This document shows positions 46,207-59,674 of a stretch of DNA of 64,000 bases, in pieces. How positions within the stretch are numbered: position 1 is the first letter of the stretch; each line of letters starts with the position of its first letter. This DNA comes from Dryas octopetala. Lineage: Eukaryota > Streptophyta > Magnoliopsida > Rosales > Rosaceae. A program made the translations under genes and the position numbers. The stretch covers positions 21,493,861 to 21,557,860 of the forward strand of contig OY992838.1 of NCBI GenBank assembly GCA_963921425.1, written 5' to 3'. Below the pieces are notes generated by a model. That model searched no databases. It was not told where the DNA came from and saw only the letters and a list, made by a program, of their open reading frames with translations.

Positions 46207-48229
46207 CCAACAAGTTTTTCCAAATTATTCTTACTAAAACCCAACACCACACCCAACATATTCTACTTTCTATACCCAACTCCATCTCCACCACCACCAC
46301 CAAAACATGGGATCCGACTGCACCACCACTAAACACCACAAGCATCACCACCGAATCAACACCCCACCTAATCAAATCTTTTATGAATTCAAGCTTAGAT
46401 TTAGGGCTTTTAATGTAAGTTATTTTTTATATACTCGTGTTTGGGCTGAAATAGTTTAAAACCTAATTAACTGTTTAATTAATGTCGAACATTTATTCAA
46501 AATTATGGTTTTGTTCAGCCCTGGTTCACCAAACATTTATGAGGCTGTTTGGTGTTACACGACCGAACATGTGTAGGAAGGTTCGGTGCAACAGCCCCGA
46601 ACATTTTATTTTTTAAATTTTCTTGAACTGTTCGGTAACTAACTGCCAAACACATTGCTTAGTGTTCGGTTGGTTATTGCCGATCGACTCAAAACATGTT
46701 CGCCACACCAATGCCGAACATGTCGCGATTTTAGATTTTTTTAAAAATCATTTTTTATGTTAAAACTCGAAGGAATTGTGAAAATAAATCATTTGAAGAC
46801 CTCCCAAACAAAGATTTGAGCATCCATCTATCAATATTACACTTGTTTGCATAGATATGAAGAGTGTTGTAGTGGAGTTAGGGTTATGGTAAAGAGTTGA
46901 GTGGATAGTTGATGTATGGTATAGGTTTTAAGTGAATTGTTTTTTTATTTAATGTTATATCTTTAAAAGTCAATTTACATTAGGGTAGAATTGGAATTTA
47001 TATTCTCATTTAAGTGTTGAGGATAGAAATAAAAAAGTTTGGGCTAAATAGCTACACCCAATCAAAATTTCGTCCAAATTTTAGATAGAATTTTCATGTG
47101 AAGAGCACTTGCACCATTAGCCTTTCTACGTGCATGGAAAAACTATCTTAAAATTCAGATAGTTGCACCACGTTGACAAAAATAAGGGTTCAAGATTTGA
47201 AATTGTACAAAAAATTTAATTTTGGACTCAAATGTAACAAAAACTAAACAATTTTTTTATTCCTAAGGACTTAAAAACTCCTTAAATTGCTCAAAATAAC
47301 AAGTACTTAATGTGTTAATAAAAAAGACAGTATGTGCGCGTTTGTTAGCTAGTTAGGCCGACGAGTGGTCGACACTTTTTCCGAGCCTTGGGCAGCTACA
47401 TCTGCATTTACCGTTGCCACTCAATTTTTTTCATTATCTTGTCGGAGGTATATTCTTCTTGGTTTCCAAGCACCTTCTTTATTTTATCTTTCTTAGATGT
47501 GAGCCAATTGTATCTTATTCTTCTTCTTTTTCTTCCATCTTTTTTATACTTGAACCAGATATATATTCTTATTCTTTTTCTTTTCGACCTGATTAGTTTT
47601 ATTATTTTACTTTTCTTCATTTTTTCTTCTATCTTTTTTATTTTTATTTGAGGAGCTATCTTCTTCTTTTTTTCTCCTGTTTCTTTTACTTGAATCAGAA
47701 ATAATTTCTTTTTCTTTTTCTTTTCGACCTTAATTAGAGGTATCTTCTTCGTACTATTCTTCATTTTTTCTTATATTTGTTTCTTCATCTGAGGCAAAAG
47801 TATTCTTTTTTTTTTTTTTAATCTAAGTTTTTTCATCTGGTAAATACTATGATTTGTGTTTATATCTTAGAAATAGGTTTGTATTTGTGTTGGCGTTGTT
47901 ATATTTTTGTTATGTTCTCTTTTATTTTATATCCAAAGTTGGGGTTTATTGTTTCAATTTTCCATCTATTTGATAGTTGGGTGTTATATGTTGATGGTCA
48001 TAATTTCTAGCAATTTTTTATTTTTGGATTGGATGGTGTCATGAAAGTTTTTGTTAATAAAAACATTCAAAGTTCAAAATTAGCTGTAATAAATGCGTAA
48101 AATTAGGGATTTTCAATTATTTCCATTCTTTACCACGAGGGGCAAAATGGACATACAAAAATCATAAATGGGCTTAAATCAAAACTAAAAAATTAGAAGC
48201 ATGGATTATATATAATAGGAGCTACAATT
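46207..48229. other. Non-genic AT-rich stretch with pyrimidine-rich repeats
   Basis: No gene is seen. At about 46560-46730 CCGAAC and its complement recur. At about 47410-47790 degenerate repeats of TTCTTTTTCTTTTCGACCT give Lys-rich frames on the minus strand, a product of composition. Confidence 0.55.
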
Positions 48230-48840
48230 GTTGGGTTAGCCCTAATTATAGTTTGTTGATGCTGAAAAGTGGGTGAGCAGTCAATGCAAAGTCAAACCAA
48301 GAGAGTGTAGTCTGAAGTCAATCTCCAATATCCGCGTGATACGTCACCTACTAAATACTCTGCACAATAGAGAAGGATACCGGTCTGGTACCGGCCGAGG
48401 ACTCTTCGACCCTAAAGTCAGTATTCATAGAGAATTTGAGCAAAATAGTAGCCATATTTTATGTACCTTTGAGAGTATAGTTTTTGTTGACATCACATCT
48501 TTAGCTAAGTGTTAGGGTGAATCCATTGTTGTGGCGTGTCCCTTGTAAACAACCTCCCCCTCTTTCAAGGAAGGATGTCTGGACGATTGACTAAGGAGGT
48601 GCCACGTGTTATCAAGAACATTCACTAACAAATGTAGCATTCTTCTGTGCAACCCGTACAGGTGGAGGGAAGGTTCCACCTAGAGTACAATGCGGCTGCC
48701 TTGTGGAAGAACATCCACAAGGGTACCGAGCATGGGCCGGTGACGGGCTATTGGGAATTGGCCGTGCATAGGTTATTGAGCATTGGCCTTAGGTCCTTAG
48801 TTGTCAAAAAGGTTATCGTTCAAGTCATGTGACTTATCAT
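48230..48840 (+). mobile_element. Possible LTR remnant
   Basis: Stretches such as GACTCTTCGACCCTAAAGTC, TTTGAGAGTATAGTTTTTG and TGCCACGTGTTATC have the composition and phrasing of a plant retrotransposon LTR. I find no partner copy, no clear ends and no primer site. Short plus frames here are not supported as genes. Confidence 0.3.
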
Positions 48841-51611
48841 TCTACATGGTAAAAAAATGCGTATGAATATAATTTAACACGCGCCTATTTACGAGGAAGA
48901 ATGAAACCTAATAAAGAGGAAATTAAATAAATACACGTCGAATGTTAATTATAAGAACAAAAGACTTTATGTATACACAATATTATATGAGCCAAGCAAT
49001 GTGCGAAACGAATCGATATGCTAATCAATTTAACGACTCTAATTCATATTGGCTACTAAAGATATTGAATTGGAATGGCATTTGTTGTCAGTTCTTAAAA
49101 TAGAAGATGATGTAGATCTTCTTGTAAATTTCATAGGATATATGTAAAGATCCATATGTATATAAAATGTCTAGACCTAAGTAACATATAAATCAAAAGA
49201 GAAGATGATGTAAATATAATGTGCACTTCCCAAGTCTGACACTTGTCCTCTGCGGTCTGACTGAGATTCATCTCATCTTGACAAATAAATGACGGGGTGG
49301 AGTCAAAGTTAGAGACATATTCTCAAAACTTTATGGCCATGCTTATCTAATATCTATATTATGAAGTCTATGGTCTATATCTGCCTCTATGGCTTATACA
49401 GACTATATATACTATTTGATAATATGGCTATGATTGATTCGATCCATTAATAATATTAGACCCTTTTGAATTTGCAGAAGCACTAAGCAGCCTAAGCCAC
49501 TATAGGTAATTAGGTAAATTACGTGTTGCAGGAGGAGGCACATAAAAGGCATTGTGGCTTTAATTTGCTGTATTTTTTTATGTTTGTCAAAGGCGGTGAT
49601 GTCTCATGTCTCTAAAATGAGTACCAACTGTACTCCAAACTATGATACAGGCTATACAGCAAGGCTAGCTCTCCAGCTTTATTGACCAGGACGGTCCCTT
49701 AACATGACTACTCTCAAAAGTCACCTAAAACGTGGCACAAACCCAGTGATGGGATTATGCCCATTCTTGTTAAAAGTAGACCTTCTTTGACCTCCTTTGA
49801 CGTAACATATAATTCGAGTCTTGTGGAGCACTACAATGCAGAGCCCACATCAATCAATTGAATCATACTCGTTCGTCTTTTAGAATTTAGAGCTTACAGT
49901 TTAGACCTTGTCTAAAATTAAGGAGTTAAAAGTTTCAATCTTAACCTCTAAAACAGCCGTCTACACTTTTAAAGTAATTAATTATATATGCTGAAATTAG
50001 AATAATAAAAAATATACAAAACTCTAAATTGATATTGATCTAACTTAAACATTTTTGTGTGAGAAATTGGTCAATCCGCACGCTCTTATCATCTTCATTA
50101 GTACTGCAATAAATCCGTTTTGTCATTAAATATATCATACTGTTATTAGAATGTCAAGTGTTATATAATCACATGACAATATATATTGTAATCATGACAA
50201 TATAGTCAACTAATTTTTAGTTAGATACTCGAACATCAGCATATACACTACCATGGAGGATTATTATACACTACCATGGAGGATTATCGACATATCACTT
50301 ATTGGCCTGCCGCCTAAACAAGATTCCTAGCTTTTTCTAAAAATCGCCTAGCTCCTTAATTTGCAAGAAGAAATTATTTTATGTATTGAGTTATTATAGA
50401 GGATTTGCTTTAATTAAAATTTCATAGATATACATCATACATGTAGTAGAGGGAGAGAAAAGTTGGTGCGGTTTGCATGATGGGTTTTGGAAATTAATAG
50501 ATAGTGACATACTGGTTACTGGTTGGGTGTCAATGCTGTGCTTTATATATGCTTAAATTAAAACAATATTCTAGCAACGAGAACCAATTGAAGCCAGGTT
50601 TACGCCTTGTTAAATACTTTATATTTTTTTATTGATGGCGGGGATCCCATTTGGGGAAAACCATCTATGACATGCGAAGCAGATGTTGAACGGGCATTCG
50701 TCCATGATGTACCTAATTCGTTCTTCATTCAAAATTTCAAACAATGTGTGAAATCTATGGATTTAATATTATTTGTCTATACCTTTTTGAGATTTTTTTT
50801 TTTATAAATAATTGTTTTCCATAAAATATTAACTCATTACTTTTTCTTTCAAAAGTGAAATACACTAAATTAAATAATTATTGACATATAAATCTTTAAT
50901 ATTAACAACCACTTTAAGTTTTTAAGTTCGAATTTTCTCTTTATATCTTCTTAGTCAACTTAGTCTACATGAGATTGAGTTACATATACTCCTAATTTCT
51001 TTAAATTGATCGACTCAATCTCCTCCTCACCCTCAGTCCCTCATTCTCTAATATAAATACGGGAATTTGCATCTAATGAAAGTCACAGAATGAGATTTCA
51101 ATGTTCATATTTGATCAATTGTAAACTTTGTTCAATTATTTTTCCAATATTCCATTTACCCAATTTGTCCATTTACCAATATTTATTTATGCACGTTTTT
51201 GTATTGTAATGGTGATCCGAGATAGGGCACAATCATGGAGAATGTATGCGTGGATGGTGATGACAACAGTAGGTTGAAATTGATAATCCTAAGCTACCGA
51301 ATCAGAAGATGCCACCATCAAAGCAAAATGGGGGAACATATATTATATATGGGATATTGGGTTGGTTGTTTGGCAGACACAAAACTGAAACTCAGATGGA
51401 AGTGGCAAACATTGAAGAAAATATCTCGAATATACAGTGCCCGTAAACATCGGCTTTGGCGGCTGCTAAACTCGCCGTTGTGAATTGTGATTTGACAACA
51501 AGTCAACAACTGGCTACCTAGCAGGGATCGAATAAAACAAGAACACTACTGTTGATGAAACACTTCTCTCACCTTCCTGTCATTGTTCACCAGTTTTACT
51601 GTTGTTATTAT
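48841..51611. other. Intergenic sequence, nothing recognised
   Basis: AT-rich sequence without a credible exon or terminal repeat. One small tandem duplication, TACACTACCATGGAGGATTA, occurs twice at about 50243-50287. Frames at 50607-50807 and 51235-51483 show no domain. Confidence 0.5.
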
Positions 51612-52259
51612 GCATAAATTTAATTTAGACACATAATTATATATGTCATTTTAAAGGGGTTTATAAATTTTAAAATTATTTTAAATATATACCCGATTTA
51701 TTATCTAAATTAAAAAATAGACTTCCGTCTATCGATTTGTTGAGAAATCAGTTAAATACCAGCTTGGCTTTAGCTGACAGGGATTAATTAGCGACGTAGC
51801 GCCAACTCAGCATACCTTTCTCGCTAAATGAGCGACACATGTCCACCTGACACGGGCCCACACATCCATCACCTCTTTCCCGCTCGTCGAAAGCTCTCCT
51901 GACCATTTAGTCTCCCAAAAACATCACGTTTTTCCTCAAATTCGAATATAAATCCATCATCTGTGTTCGACGAGTGAGAAAAAGATGATGAGTTTGTGGA
52001 CCCGTGTCAGGGATTAGGTGGACAGGTGTCACCGTGTCGCTCATTTGGCAGGAAAGGTTTGCTGAGATGGCACTACGTCGCTAAGTAATCCCGGTCAGCA
52101 AAAGTCAAGCTAGCATTTAACTGATTTCTCAAAAAATTAATAGACGAAAGTCTATTTTTCAATTTAGATAATAGATCGGGTGTATATTTGAAATATTTTA
52201 AAGTTCGTGAACCCCGTTGAAATAACATATATAATTATGTGTCTAAATTGAATTTATGC
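51612..52259. mobile_element. 648-bp long-inverted-repeat (foldback) element
   Basis: The left end GCATAAATTTAATTTAGACA and the right end TGTCTAAATTGAATTTATGC are inverted repeats that continue through most of the element, including TCTATCGATTTGTTGAGAAATC versus GATTTCTCAAAAAATTAATAGA, leaving a short loop near 51930. No exact target duplication is visible (TTGTTATTAT left, TTACTATTAT right). It is non-coding. The length and build match the Mutator-like elements nearby. Confidence 0.75.
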
Positions 52260-53260
52260 TTACTATTATTTTTATTTAAAAATAAAATTTAAATTTGAGA
52301 CCTTTGCAAGAAGAAATATATCACTAAATAAACTACAAATTAGTTGGTCAGTAATGTTTACTATTAAATTTCTTCTCACTTTTCCTTTCCTTTATTTGCA
52401 ATTGACTTGGAAACTGTTTGCTACATATCCCATTAACCCCATTGATCCAGGGATCCTATTTGAATTGGGAACTTCTTTCTAGATACCCCATTGATCGCGT
52501 TCATCCAGGGATCATATTTGATCTCTTGATCGACCCCTTTAATTAAGAATAAATTAATATTTATTGGGGACAATTTTGAATATTATCATTTTATATTCGT
52601 ATTAAATATTAGCTTAATTGATTGTTTATTAATCATATCACGTACAAATTTACCCACACATATATTGTTCTTCTTATTAATAAGTCATGTGTTCATTTGT
52701 TACAAAATAAGAGATCCTTCCAGAGAAGCTTTTAAACCGCCACCTTATTTCATGGGATTTCGTTTTTAAATTAAGTTTGTTAGCTTTTTAAATATATAAT
52801 GTCATTTAAGAGTTCTTTTATGTGTTTTCACGCCCTTTCGAGACTCTAAAAAATAGACAAATTCCTTTTCTTATGAACACATACAAAATTCGTCACTATA
52901 AACAGGATAATGGTAACCCCACTATTAACTACTTCATTTATGAATTTCATAGTAATAGAAATGCATGTCTTACCGAGACCAAATTTGTAACTTGCTATCC
53001 TCTTGCCTAGTAGGCAAAGATTTACCTCCGTAGAAAGGATAATTCATTCGGATCGACATGAGAATCCAACTACATTGCATTGCCAGAATCCATGTTATAT
53101 ATTAGAAAGAGGTTGACCCCCTTGCTTCTCTCATGTTACAATCCTTTTCTAGTTGACCCCCGGCCCCTTTCTCCTCGGTCCATAGAGACAAAATGTAGGA
53201 CTGGTGCCAACAGTACATCACGGAAGAAAGGACTCACTGAGTCGAGATCACTAAATAATA
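52260..53260. other. Intergenic sequence, nothing recognised
   Basis: No supported gene or repeat. A near-duplicate phrase, TTGATC(C/G)...CAGGGATC(C/A)TATTTGA, occurs twice at about 52440-52535. Around 53100-53230 the base content is more balanced (CCCCTTGCTTCTC), possibly an old retroelement scrap. Confidence 0.45.
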
Positions 53261-53269
53261 TTAATCTAA

Positions 53270-53789
53270 GACCAAAGTACATTTTTAGTCCTTGGTACTT
53301 TAACAAAATTTCCACTTTGGTCATGGTTCTTTCAATTTTGGCAATTTTAGTCTCATACTTTCATTACTTTTGCAATTAGGTCCAAACTGTTAACTCCGTT
53401 TATTTTTTAGACGTAAATATGACGTGACAGTGCATATGATGGATATTTTAGATATTTCATGATTAATACGGTCTAAAAAAATAATTTAAATAAAAAATAA
53501 TTAAGAAAGAAAGAAAAGACAAAAACTTAAATAATTAAGAAAAAAAAGACATGTGTCCAAATGTGATTGGACAACGCCAACCGGTTAAATGAGTTACACT
53601 TATATGTTATTTAAAATGTCAAAAATATATCTGTTACATCATATTTCTTCCAACAATTTAAATCTAATTAATAATTTGAACACAATTGCAAACTTAATGA
53701 AAGTACTGGACTGAAATTTTCAAAATTGAAAAAATGGGATCAAAGTGAAATTTTTATGAAAATACAAGGACCAAAAGTGTACTTTGACC
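53270..53789. mobile_element. 520-bp Mutator-like foldback element
   Basis: The 9-bp duplication TTAATCTAA is exact at 53261-53269 and 53790-53798. The ends GACCAAAGTACATTTTTAGT and CACTTTTGGTCC...TGTACTTTGACC mirror each other over about 130 bp. The arms contain phrases like TTTGCAATTAGGTCCAAACT. It is non-coding. Confidence 0.88.
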
Positions 53790-53798
53790 TTAATCTAA

Positions 53799-54870
53799 TA
53801 CTAATAAAAATGCTAATATAATATAAAAGAACTGTCTTTTCTATATAATTTTCCCAATTCCGTTGCTACTGTGGGCTTTATGTAATTGATCAGATCATAT
53901 AGATATCCCTTCAACACAATATACGTCATTGAAAGGATCTCGGAGACCCACCAAAGCAGGAAAGTCAGGATCATGAAAATAGATACCTATTATTTTATAT
54001 ACTTGTTGAAGAAAGCATCTAAGATTGATGAAAATTAATCAAGTGCAAGACAGCAATATTAGAGCCACTTTACATTAACAAGAGTAAGTGCTTGGTTGAC
54101 ATCTTGGTTGGAGCTAAACAAAATCATGATTACCCATTGTTGCCTTATGACAACCCTCTCTAATTTAATTTGAAAAGCACATTTGAAATTCGTAGATAGC
54201 TTGAATTTCACAACCACACTTCTACCTATATATGCTATGTAAGTATATCGGCATAGGCCAGTGCCCAATGTGGCAATGTGCATGTGTGTGTGCACAGTAC
54301 GTAACACAGGCCTGATGTGTAGTGTATATATTATATACATACACAAATCACACATCAATTGATACTGGAAAAGCAAATATACAAATCACACAATTCATTG
54401 TCAAATATTTTAGACAACCGACCAAGTCACCAAATCTCTCTAAAAACTACTTTTTTATATTATATACATATTATTATAATTACCTTTGGAAATGAATTTA
54501 ACTAGCACGAGTAAGTGGGATCAAAAGGAGTAGGATTAGTTAATTAGTGGGGTCAAAAGCACGAGTAAGTGGTTTATCACAAAAAAAAACACATCGAGCA
54601 CTCGGGCGCTCGACACCAAAAACATGGAGAAATTATAACGTTGGATTTTTGGACACAAAGTGAATTTATGTGTCATTGCAATCTTTTATGTGAGTTTAGT
54701 TATCATTAAGGGTTGTAAAATAGGTTTTAAAATAATTTATTGTATTCAAAATCATGTTCTATAAAGAATAATAATTTCATTAATTCCCTACTATTTACAA
54801 ATTGTGCCAATATGTAATTAATGTTTGTTTTCAAATCGTGTCACTTTACTTGCCGTTAATTCTCCTGTTA
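53799..54870. other. Intergenic sequence, nothing recognised
   Basis: No supported exon. The 105-codon minus frame at 54376-54059 shows no domain or codon pattern that I trust. The AT-rich end (54871-54878, AAAAAGAA) is the target duplication of the next element. Confidence 0.5.
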
Positions 54871-54878
54871 AAAAAGAA

Positions 54879-55799
54879 GAGAGCTACTATTTGCACACCC
54901 TTTTAAAAAAAATAAAAAATAAAAAATCAAAGGAAAAGACACATCTCTCATTCCCACACCCAAAAACCAACTCCATTTTCTCTCTTTTGCACACCCCATC
55001 AACAAACCAAAAAAAAAAAAAAAACACACACACACCCAGCCCCTTCCTCTCCCTCACCGACCCACGCAGCCCTTCCTTCCTCAGCCTTTTCCTCACCTAG
55101 CCATACCCACCCAGCCCTTCGCCCCCTCACCCAACCACTAAGAACAGCACCCGAGCCCCACCCCAATCCCCTCCTCTCTCTTTTTTCTTCTTTCCTCCCT
55201 CCCTCCCTCCCTCCCTCCCTTTCTCTCTCTGCTTTCTCCTTCGTTCGGCACTGGTCTGCCGAAAATTTGAGTTTCCTTCGGCAGCCACCCACCGAACATC
55301 CATAACCCATTCGACAGGTAGCCACTGAACATTCATGACCCATTCGGCATATAGCCGCCGAACCAGCTGCGATTTTTTTGTTGGCAGTGGTGCTTCGTTG
55401 TGGTTGCAGCAGGTTGAGGCGCGACATTGCAAGCGAGCTTGGAGAAGGAGGGTGAGGCTCAACTTGCTAGCTGGAGACGATGTGCTCGGCCATTGGTGTT
55501 GCAGGCAAGACGAAGGAAGGAAGGGAGGGAGGAGAGAAGAAAAGAGAGAGAGAGGAGGAGGTTGGGGGTGGGGCTCAGGTGTTGCTTGCAGTGGTCGGGT
55601 GAGGGAGGGAGGGGGCTGGGTGGGTCGGGTGAAGGAGGGGAGGTGGTCGGGGTGAGGCTGCGAATGAGGGGTGTGTTTTTTTTTTTTTTTGTCTGAGAAT
55701 GAGGGGTGTGTGTGTGTCTTTTCCTTTGATTTTTGATTTTTTTTTTTTAAAAAAAGGTGTGCAAAAAGAAAAAAAAAGGGTGTGCAAATAGCAGCCCTC
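54879..55799. mobile_element. 921-bp hairpin element with pyrimidine and purine arms
   Basis: The ends GAGAGCTACTATTTGCACAC and GTGTGCAAATAGCAGCCCTC mirror each other. AAAAAGAA is repeated directly outside (54871-54878 and 55800-55807). The left arm is C/T-rich (CCCTCCCTCCC at about 55194-55219) and the right arm G/A-rich (GGAAGGAAGGGAGGGAGG). A short loop at about 55240-55500 contains several CGAACAT/TTCGGCA phrases. Long frames on both strands come from composition. The plan is that of the element at 20085-21376. Confidence 0.78.
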
Positions 55800-55879
55800 A
55801 AAAAGAATAGTTAAACTTATGGGATTCATTAAAACACTTATGGTGTGATATATATAAATATATATCTTCTTTATACCAT

Positions 55880-56110
55880 AATTAAGTAGGTCAAATAAGG
55901 AACCTACAGCCGAGATTTGTCTGTAGGTTCATAATATTTATTTGTTGGTGTAGGTGATTTGATTCATGTAGGTTCCTTAATTGTTGTAGGTTATTTATTT
56001 GTTTATAAGAATTGTATGTAGGTTCATTATATTTATTTTGTTGGTGTAGGTGATTTAATTTTTATGTAGGTTCATTAATACACACATATTAATTCTTATA
56101 AAGACAATGT
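55880..56110. repeat. 95-bp imperfect tandem repeat with TGTAGGTTC words
   Basis: GTAGGTTCATAATATTTATT (55923) and GTAGGTTCATTATATTTATT (56018) begin two 95-bp units, and further TGTAGGTT words follow to about 56230. It is non-coding. The stretch from there to 56739 has nothing else I recognise. Confidence 0.65.
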
Positions 56111-56748
56111 ATAGAAACTAATGGATATGTGAGTAATGGAATTTTATGGTGTTAATTGGTGTGTTGATGTATTGTCCGTAGATGTAGGTTCCCACTTTGC
56201 ATAATTCTAATTTTTTGTGTAGGTTATTTAGTTGTTTATGATAAATTCATGTTTGAAATTTTAAAAAATAAAAATAAAAGTAAGTGTCAAAACAATGAAT
56301 TATGAGCATTAAAAGCACCAAGATTCAATGAGCATCAAGAGCAGTTATTTTTTAAAGAGTCAAACAATGAGAAAAATCTGACATGAGGTTGAGGGCATAA
56401 AAGAGATTTACAATATCTAAAAAATACTGACTATGAAATATATACATATAGAAAGTAGGTGATTTGACAACTAGTCAAAAGGCCGCGTTAATATATGAAA
56501 AAAAAAAACATGAGTTTTAATTGGAGAAATAAGATTTTGAAGGAAGTTTCTTTAGTTTTTCACACCTTTTTCTTTAACCTTGGAGGTTTAATAAGCATAA
56601 ATGATGAATATATGGTATATTTATAGGTGATCATTTAATAACTCAATATAGCCATATAGATGATCATTTATAGGCCCTAGACTTTTTGTTAGTGGGGTTA
56701 GAGCATCATTACATCTTCCTCCCATTGTTGACGTGCTTAATTAATTTA

Positions 56749-57577
56749 GACTTATTTACTATTTTATCCTTTGAAAGTAACTTCAATTCTCACTTTATTT
56801 TCTAAGTTTTATTTTGTATCACATTACTCCTTAAAATTAATTCTCGTATATCATTTTGCCCACTTCCTATTTTTACAAACTTTGAAAATTAATTAAAAAT
56901 ATCTCCGAACTCAGAAAAATACACGAAAAATTTCTACGGACTCTTCTTGACTAGTACTAATTTACTATGTGGTCAAATTACCAATTTATCAACCGAGTGT
57001 TTCCAGAAAATTAAAATACTCTAAACTCTTTTGAAAATTCATAGGATAATCTCCCAAACTCCAAAAAATACGAGGTTTGCACCGTTGGTCTTCTAAACAA
57101 TAACACTACCTTTTTTGTGAACACTTTCTACCCAAAAGACCTCTCGGTCTTAGAGGAAAATAAATTTCCCTCTATAAAATAAATTCTAGAAAAATTCTAG
57201 AATTTCCATAAAGTTTCTGAAGAATTCTCTCAATCAGGTTTTTGGTAATTTCCAAAATATTTTTGAGAATTCATTCGAGACTTTACGGAAATTTTAGAAT
57301 TTTTATAAAAGGAAATTTATTTTAATTTTTCAGGAAATAAATTTGGACTTCCCAAATTTTCTAGAAACTCTCAGAGGCCAAATTGGTAATTCGACCCCAT
57401 TTGTAGTTTTTATGAGTCCGGAGCTATTTTTAATTAATTTTCAAAGTTTGTAAAAATAGGAAATGGGCAAAATGATACACGAGAATTAGTTTCAGGGGAT
57501 AATGTGATACAAAATAAACCTTAGAGGGTAAAGTGAGAATTGATATTGCTTTCAGGGGGCAAACTAGTAAATAAGCC
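56749..57577. mobile_element. 829-bp Mutator-like foldback element
   Basis: The 9-bp duplication ATTAATTTA is exact at 56740-56748 and 57578-57586. The ends GACTTATTTACTA and TAGTAAATAAGCC mirror each other. The inverted arms are nearly half the element each (AAAATTAATTCTCGTATATC against GATACACGAGAATTAGTTTC). It is non-coding. The element has G...C termini like the one at 19994. Confidence 0.88.
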
Positions 57578-57659
57578 ATTAATTTATAATCCTCTAGCTA
57601 TTGGGAAGTGATTGTTTAACAGCACATAAGGGGTCCTTCGATTTCCTAGGTTATGACAC

Positions 57660-59650
57660 ATTGCATTCTTTCTTTTTTACCATTGAATGACTTTCCATTA
57701 AAATAGGTCAGAAAAGCCAAGCAAAAACATCCAAACAACCCAAAATAACTACAAACCATACAACTAGCAATTAAAGAACAAAACTAACAGAGATCTCAGA
57801 AGCCAAACAAACAACTCAAATAAGTCATTAAGCAACCCATCAGCTTCCAAAACATCGAGCATAGAGAATAAGGGTGATGACACCCAATCCTCAGGACACA
57901 TTCTCCTTCAAGATAGCACATCTACCTCATTCGCAACTTGATTAGCTTTTCTAGACACCCAAGACCATTTGACAGAAGGGAAAGCCTCTTGCAGTTGCCA
58001 AATATCATGTATAATAGGAACTATTTGCCAAGAAAAGGAATTAATAAATCGATTCAGAATGAGAGACATGTGGTAAGGAGTCTATAAACTCACAAAATAA
58101 ATTTCTAGCATGTAAATTGACAATTAAAGGGTCAGGGGCAATCTTTTGAAAAGTTGCTTTACATCTACCCTTCCAAATTGCCCAAAGAATAAAACATATC
58201 CATGAAATTAGGAAAGAAGAATCCTGCTTCCATATTTTTAGCACTTCAGATAGCCAAGAGTCGAAAAAAATTAATAGCCTGCTTATCAATTTTGTACCCT
58301 AAACAATAGAATCAAACTGGATCCACCCAAGGACAAAGAAATAATATATATATGTTTAATTGACTCTGGAAAAACAAAACAGATAAGGCATAGAGGAGAA
58401 GTGATAATTTTCTTCTGATGCATATTACTTTTAGAAGCTAGAGCATTATGCAGCACTTTCCAAACAAAATGTTGAATTTTTGGCAAAGCCCTAACCTTAC
58501 ATACCTCATTCCAAAGTTTAGAATCAACCTAATGGGAAATATGACTTAGAACCAGATTAGGGATGGGCTTTTGGGAATGCTTCCAGTAATATCATGATCT
58601 CACATTATAAGTACCTGATTTAGTGAAAGTTCATATAAACCTATCCTGAAAGGATCTTGGACCTAAAAGAATTTCCTCAATTCTTTTCCTTAAACCAAGA
58701 GTCCTACTAAATTAACTCAGACACCATCATTGGCACATCATAAGCTCCCACTACATCATTTTTCAAGATGGGAGAATTGGATCCAGGAATCCAAACATCT
58801 CTCTAAATCTTGATAGAAGCACCATCAGAAACTTGCCATCTTCCACCAGCAAGAACCAAGTCCCTTCCTTACAATAGACTTGACCAAGCCCAAGTTGATC
58901 TTCCACTTTTTTTAGCATGTAAGAAATATGAATTCGGAAAATATATACTATTCAAAACTCTAGCCCAAAGAGAATTTAAGTGGCTCATGAATAAGTCTCC
59001 AAGCCTGCTTGGCCAAAAGAGCAAGATTGAATTCTTCAAAATCTCTAAACTCCAAACCACCTTCTTTTTCTGGTAACCCCAATCTCTCCCAATTGATCCA
59101 ATGGATCTTTCTTTCATCATCCTTCTGAACCCACTAGAAGTTAGAAATAGCCGAAATCATCTCATTAATAACAACTTGGGAAAATTTGAATATTTCCATT
59201 GGATATGCAAGCACTGAACATGCCACTGATTTGATTAAAGTTTCTCTCCCTGTTGAAGATAAAAAAAAGTTGTTTCCAACCCTTGATTTTTTTTCTTCAC
59301 AGCATCTGAGACATAGGCTAAAGCACCTCTTTTGGATCTACCCCAAATAGTAGTTAAACCCAAATATTTCTCTAGATTAGAAGATGCCACCATGTTCATA
59401 GCATTACAAATAGCACCCACAACATCCTTAGGAGTATTAGGACTGAAAAAAAGAGTAGACTTTGGCCAGAAGCGATGCCATAGTCCTCCAATATACCCTT
59501 CATCACTAAGCAATTAGAGGTAGTGGCCTTATGAAAGAAGAGAAAGTCGTCTGCCAAAAAAGATGAGATAAGATAGGACCATTTCTACTCAATCTAAACC
59601 CTTTTAGACTACCATCTTCGATCCACTGCATCTAGAACCATGTGGGAAAG
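57660..59650 (-). pseudogene. LINE (non-LTR retrotransposon) 3' half, decayed
   Basis: Right to left: FLADDFLFF (near 59560, the catalytic FADD of LINE reverse transcriptase), EKYLGLTTIWGRSKRGAL, KKEGGLEFRDFEEFNLALLA-type thumb sequence (59120-58869), the RT zinc-binding motif PKIQHFVWKVLHNALASKSN with C-x2-C (58486-58340), and an RNase H-adjacent stretch FILWAIWKGRCKATF. Frames are broken throughout and the 5' part is missing, cut at about 59650 next to the copia LTR. The left end near 57670 is T-rich on the plus strand, consistent with a 3' poly-A tail. Confidence 0.8.
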
Positions 59651-59674
59651 AACTAATAAGGATTCCTCCTCATC

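Noticed and set aside
55335-55696. Gly/Arg-rich frames near 55.5 kb
   Set aside because: They are translations of the GA-rich arm of a hairpin element.
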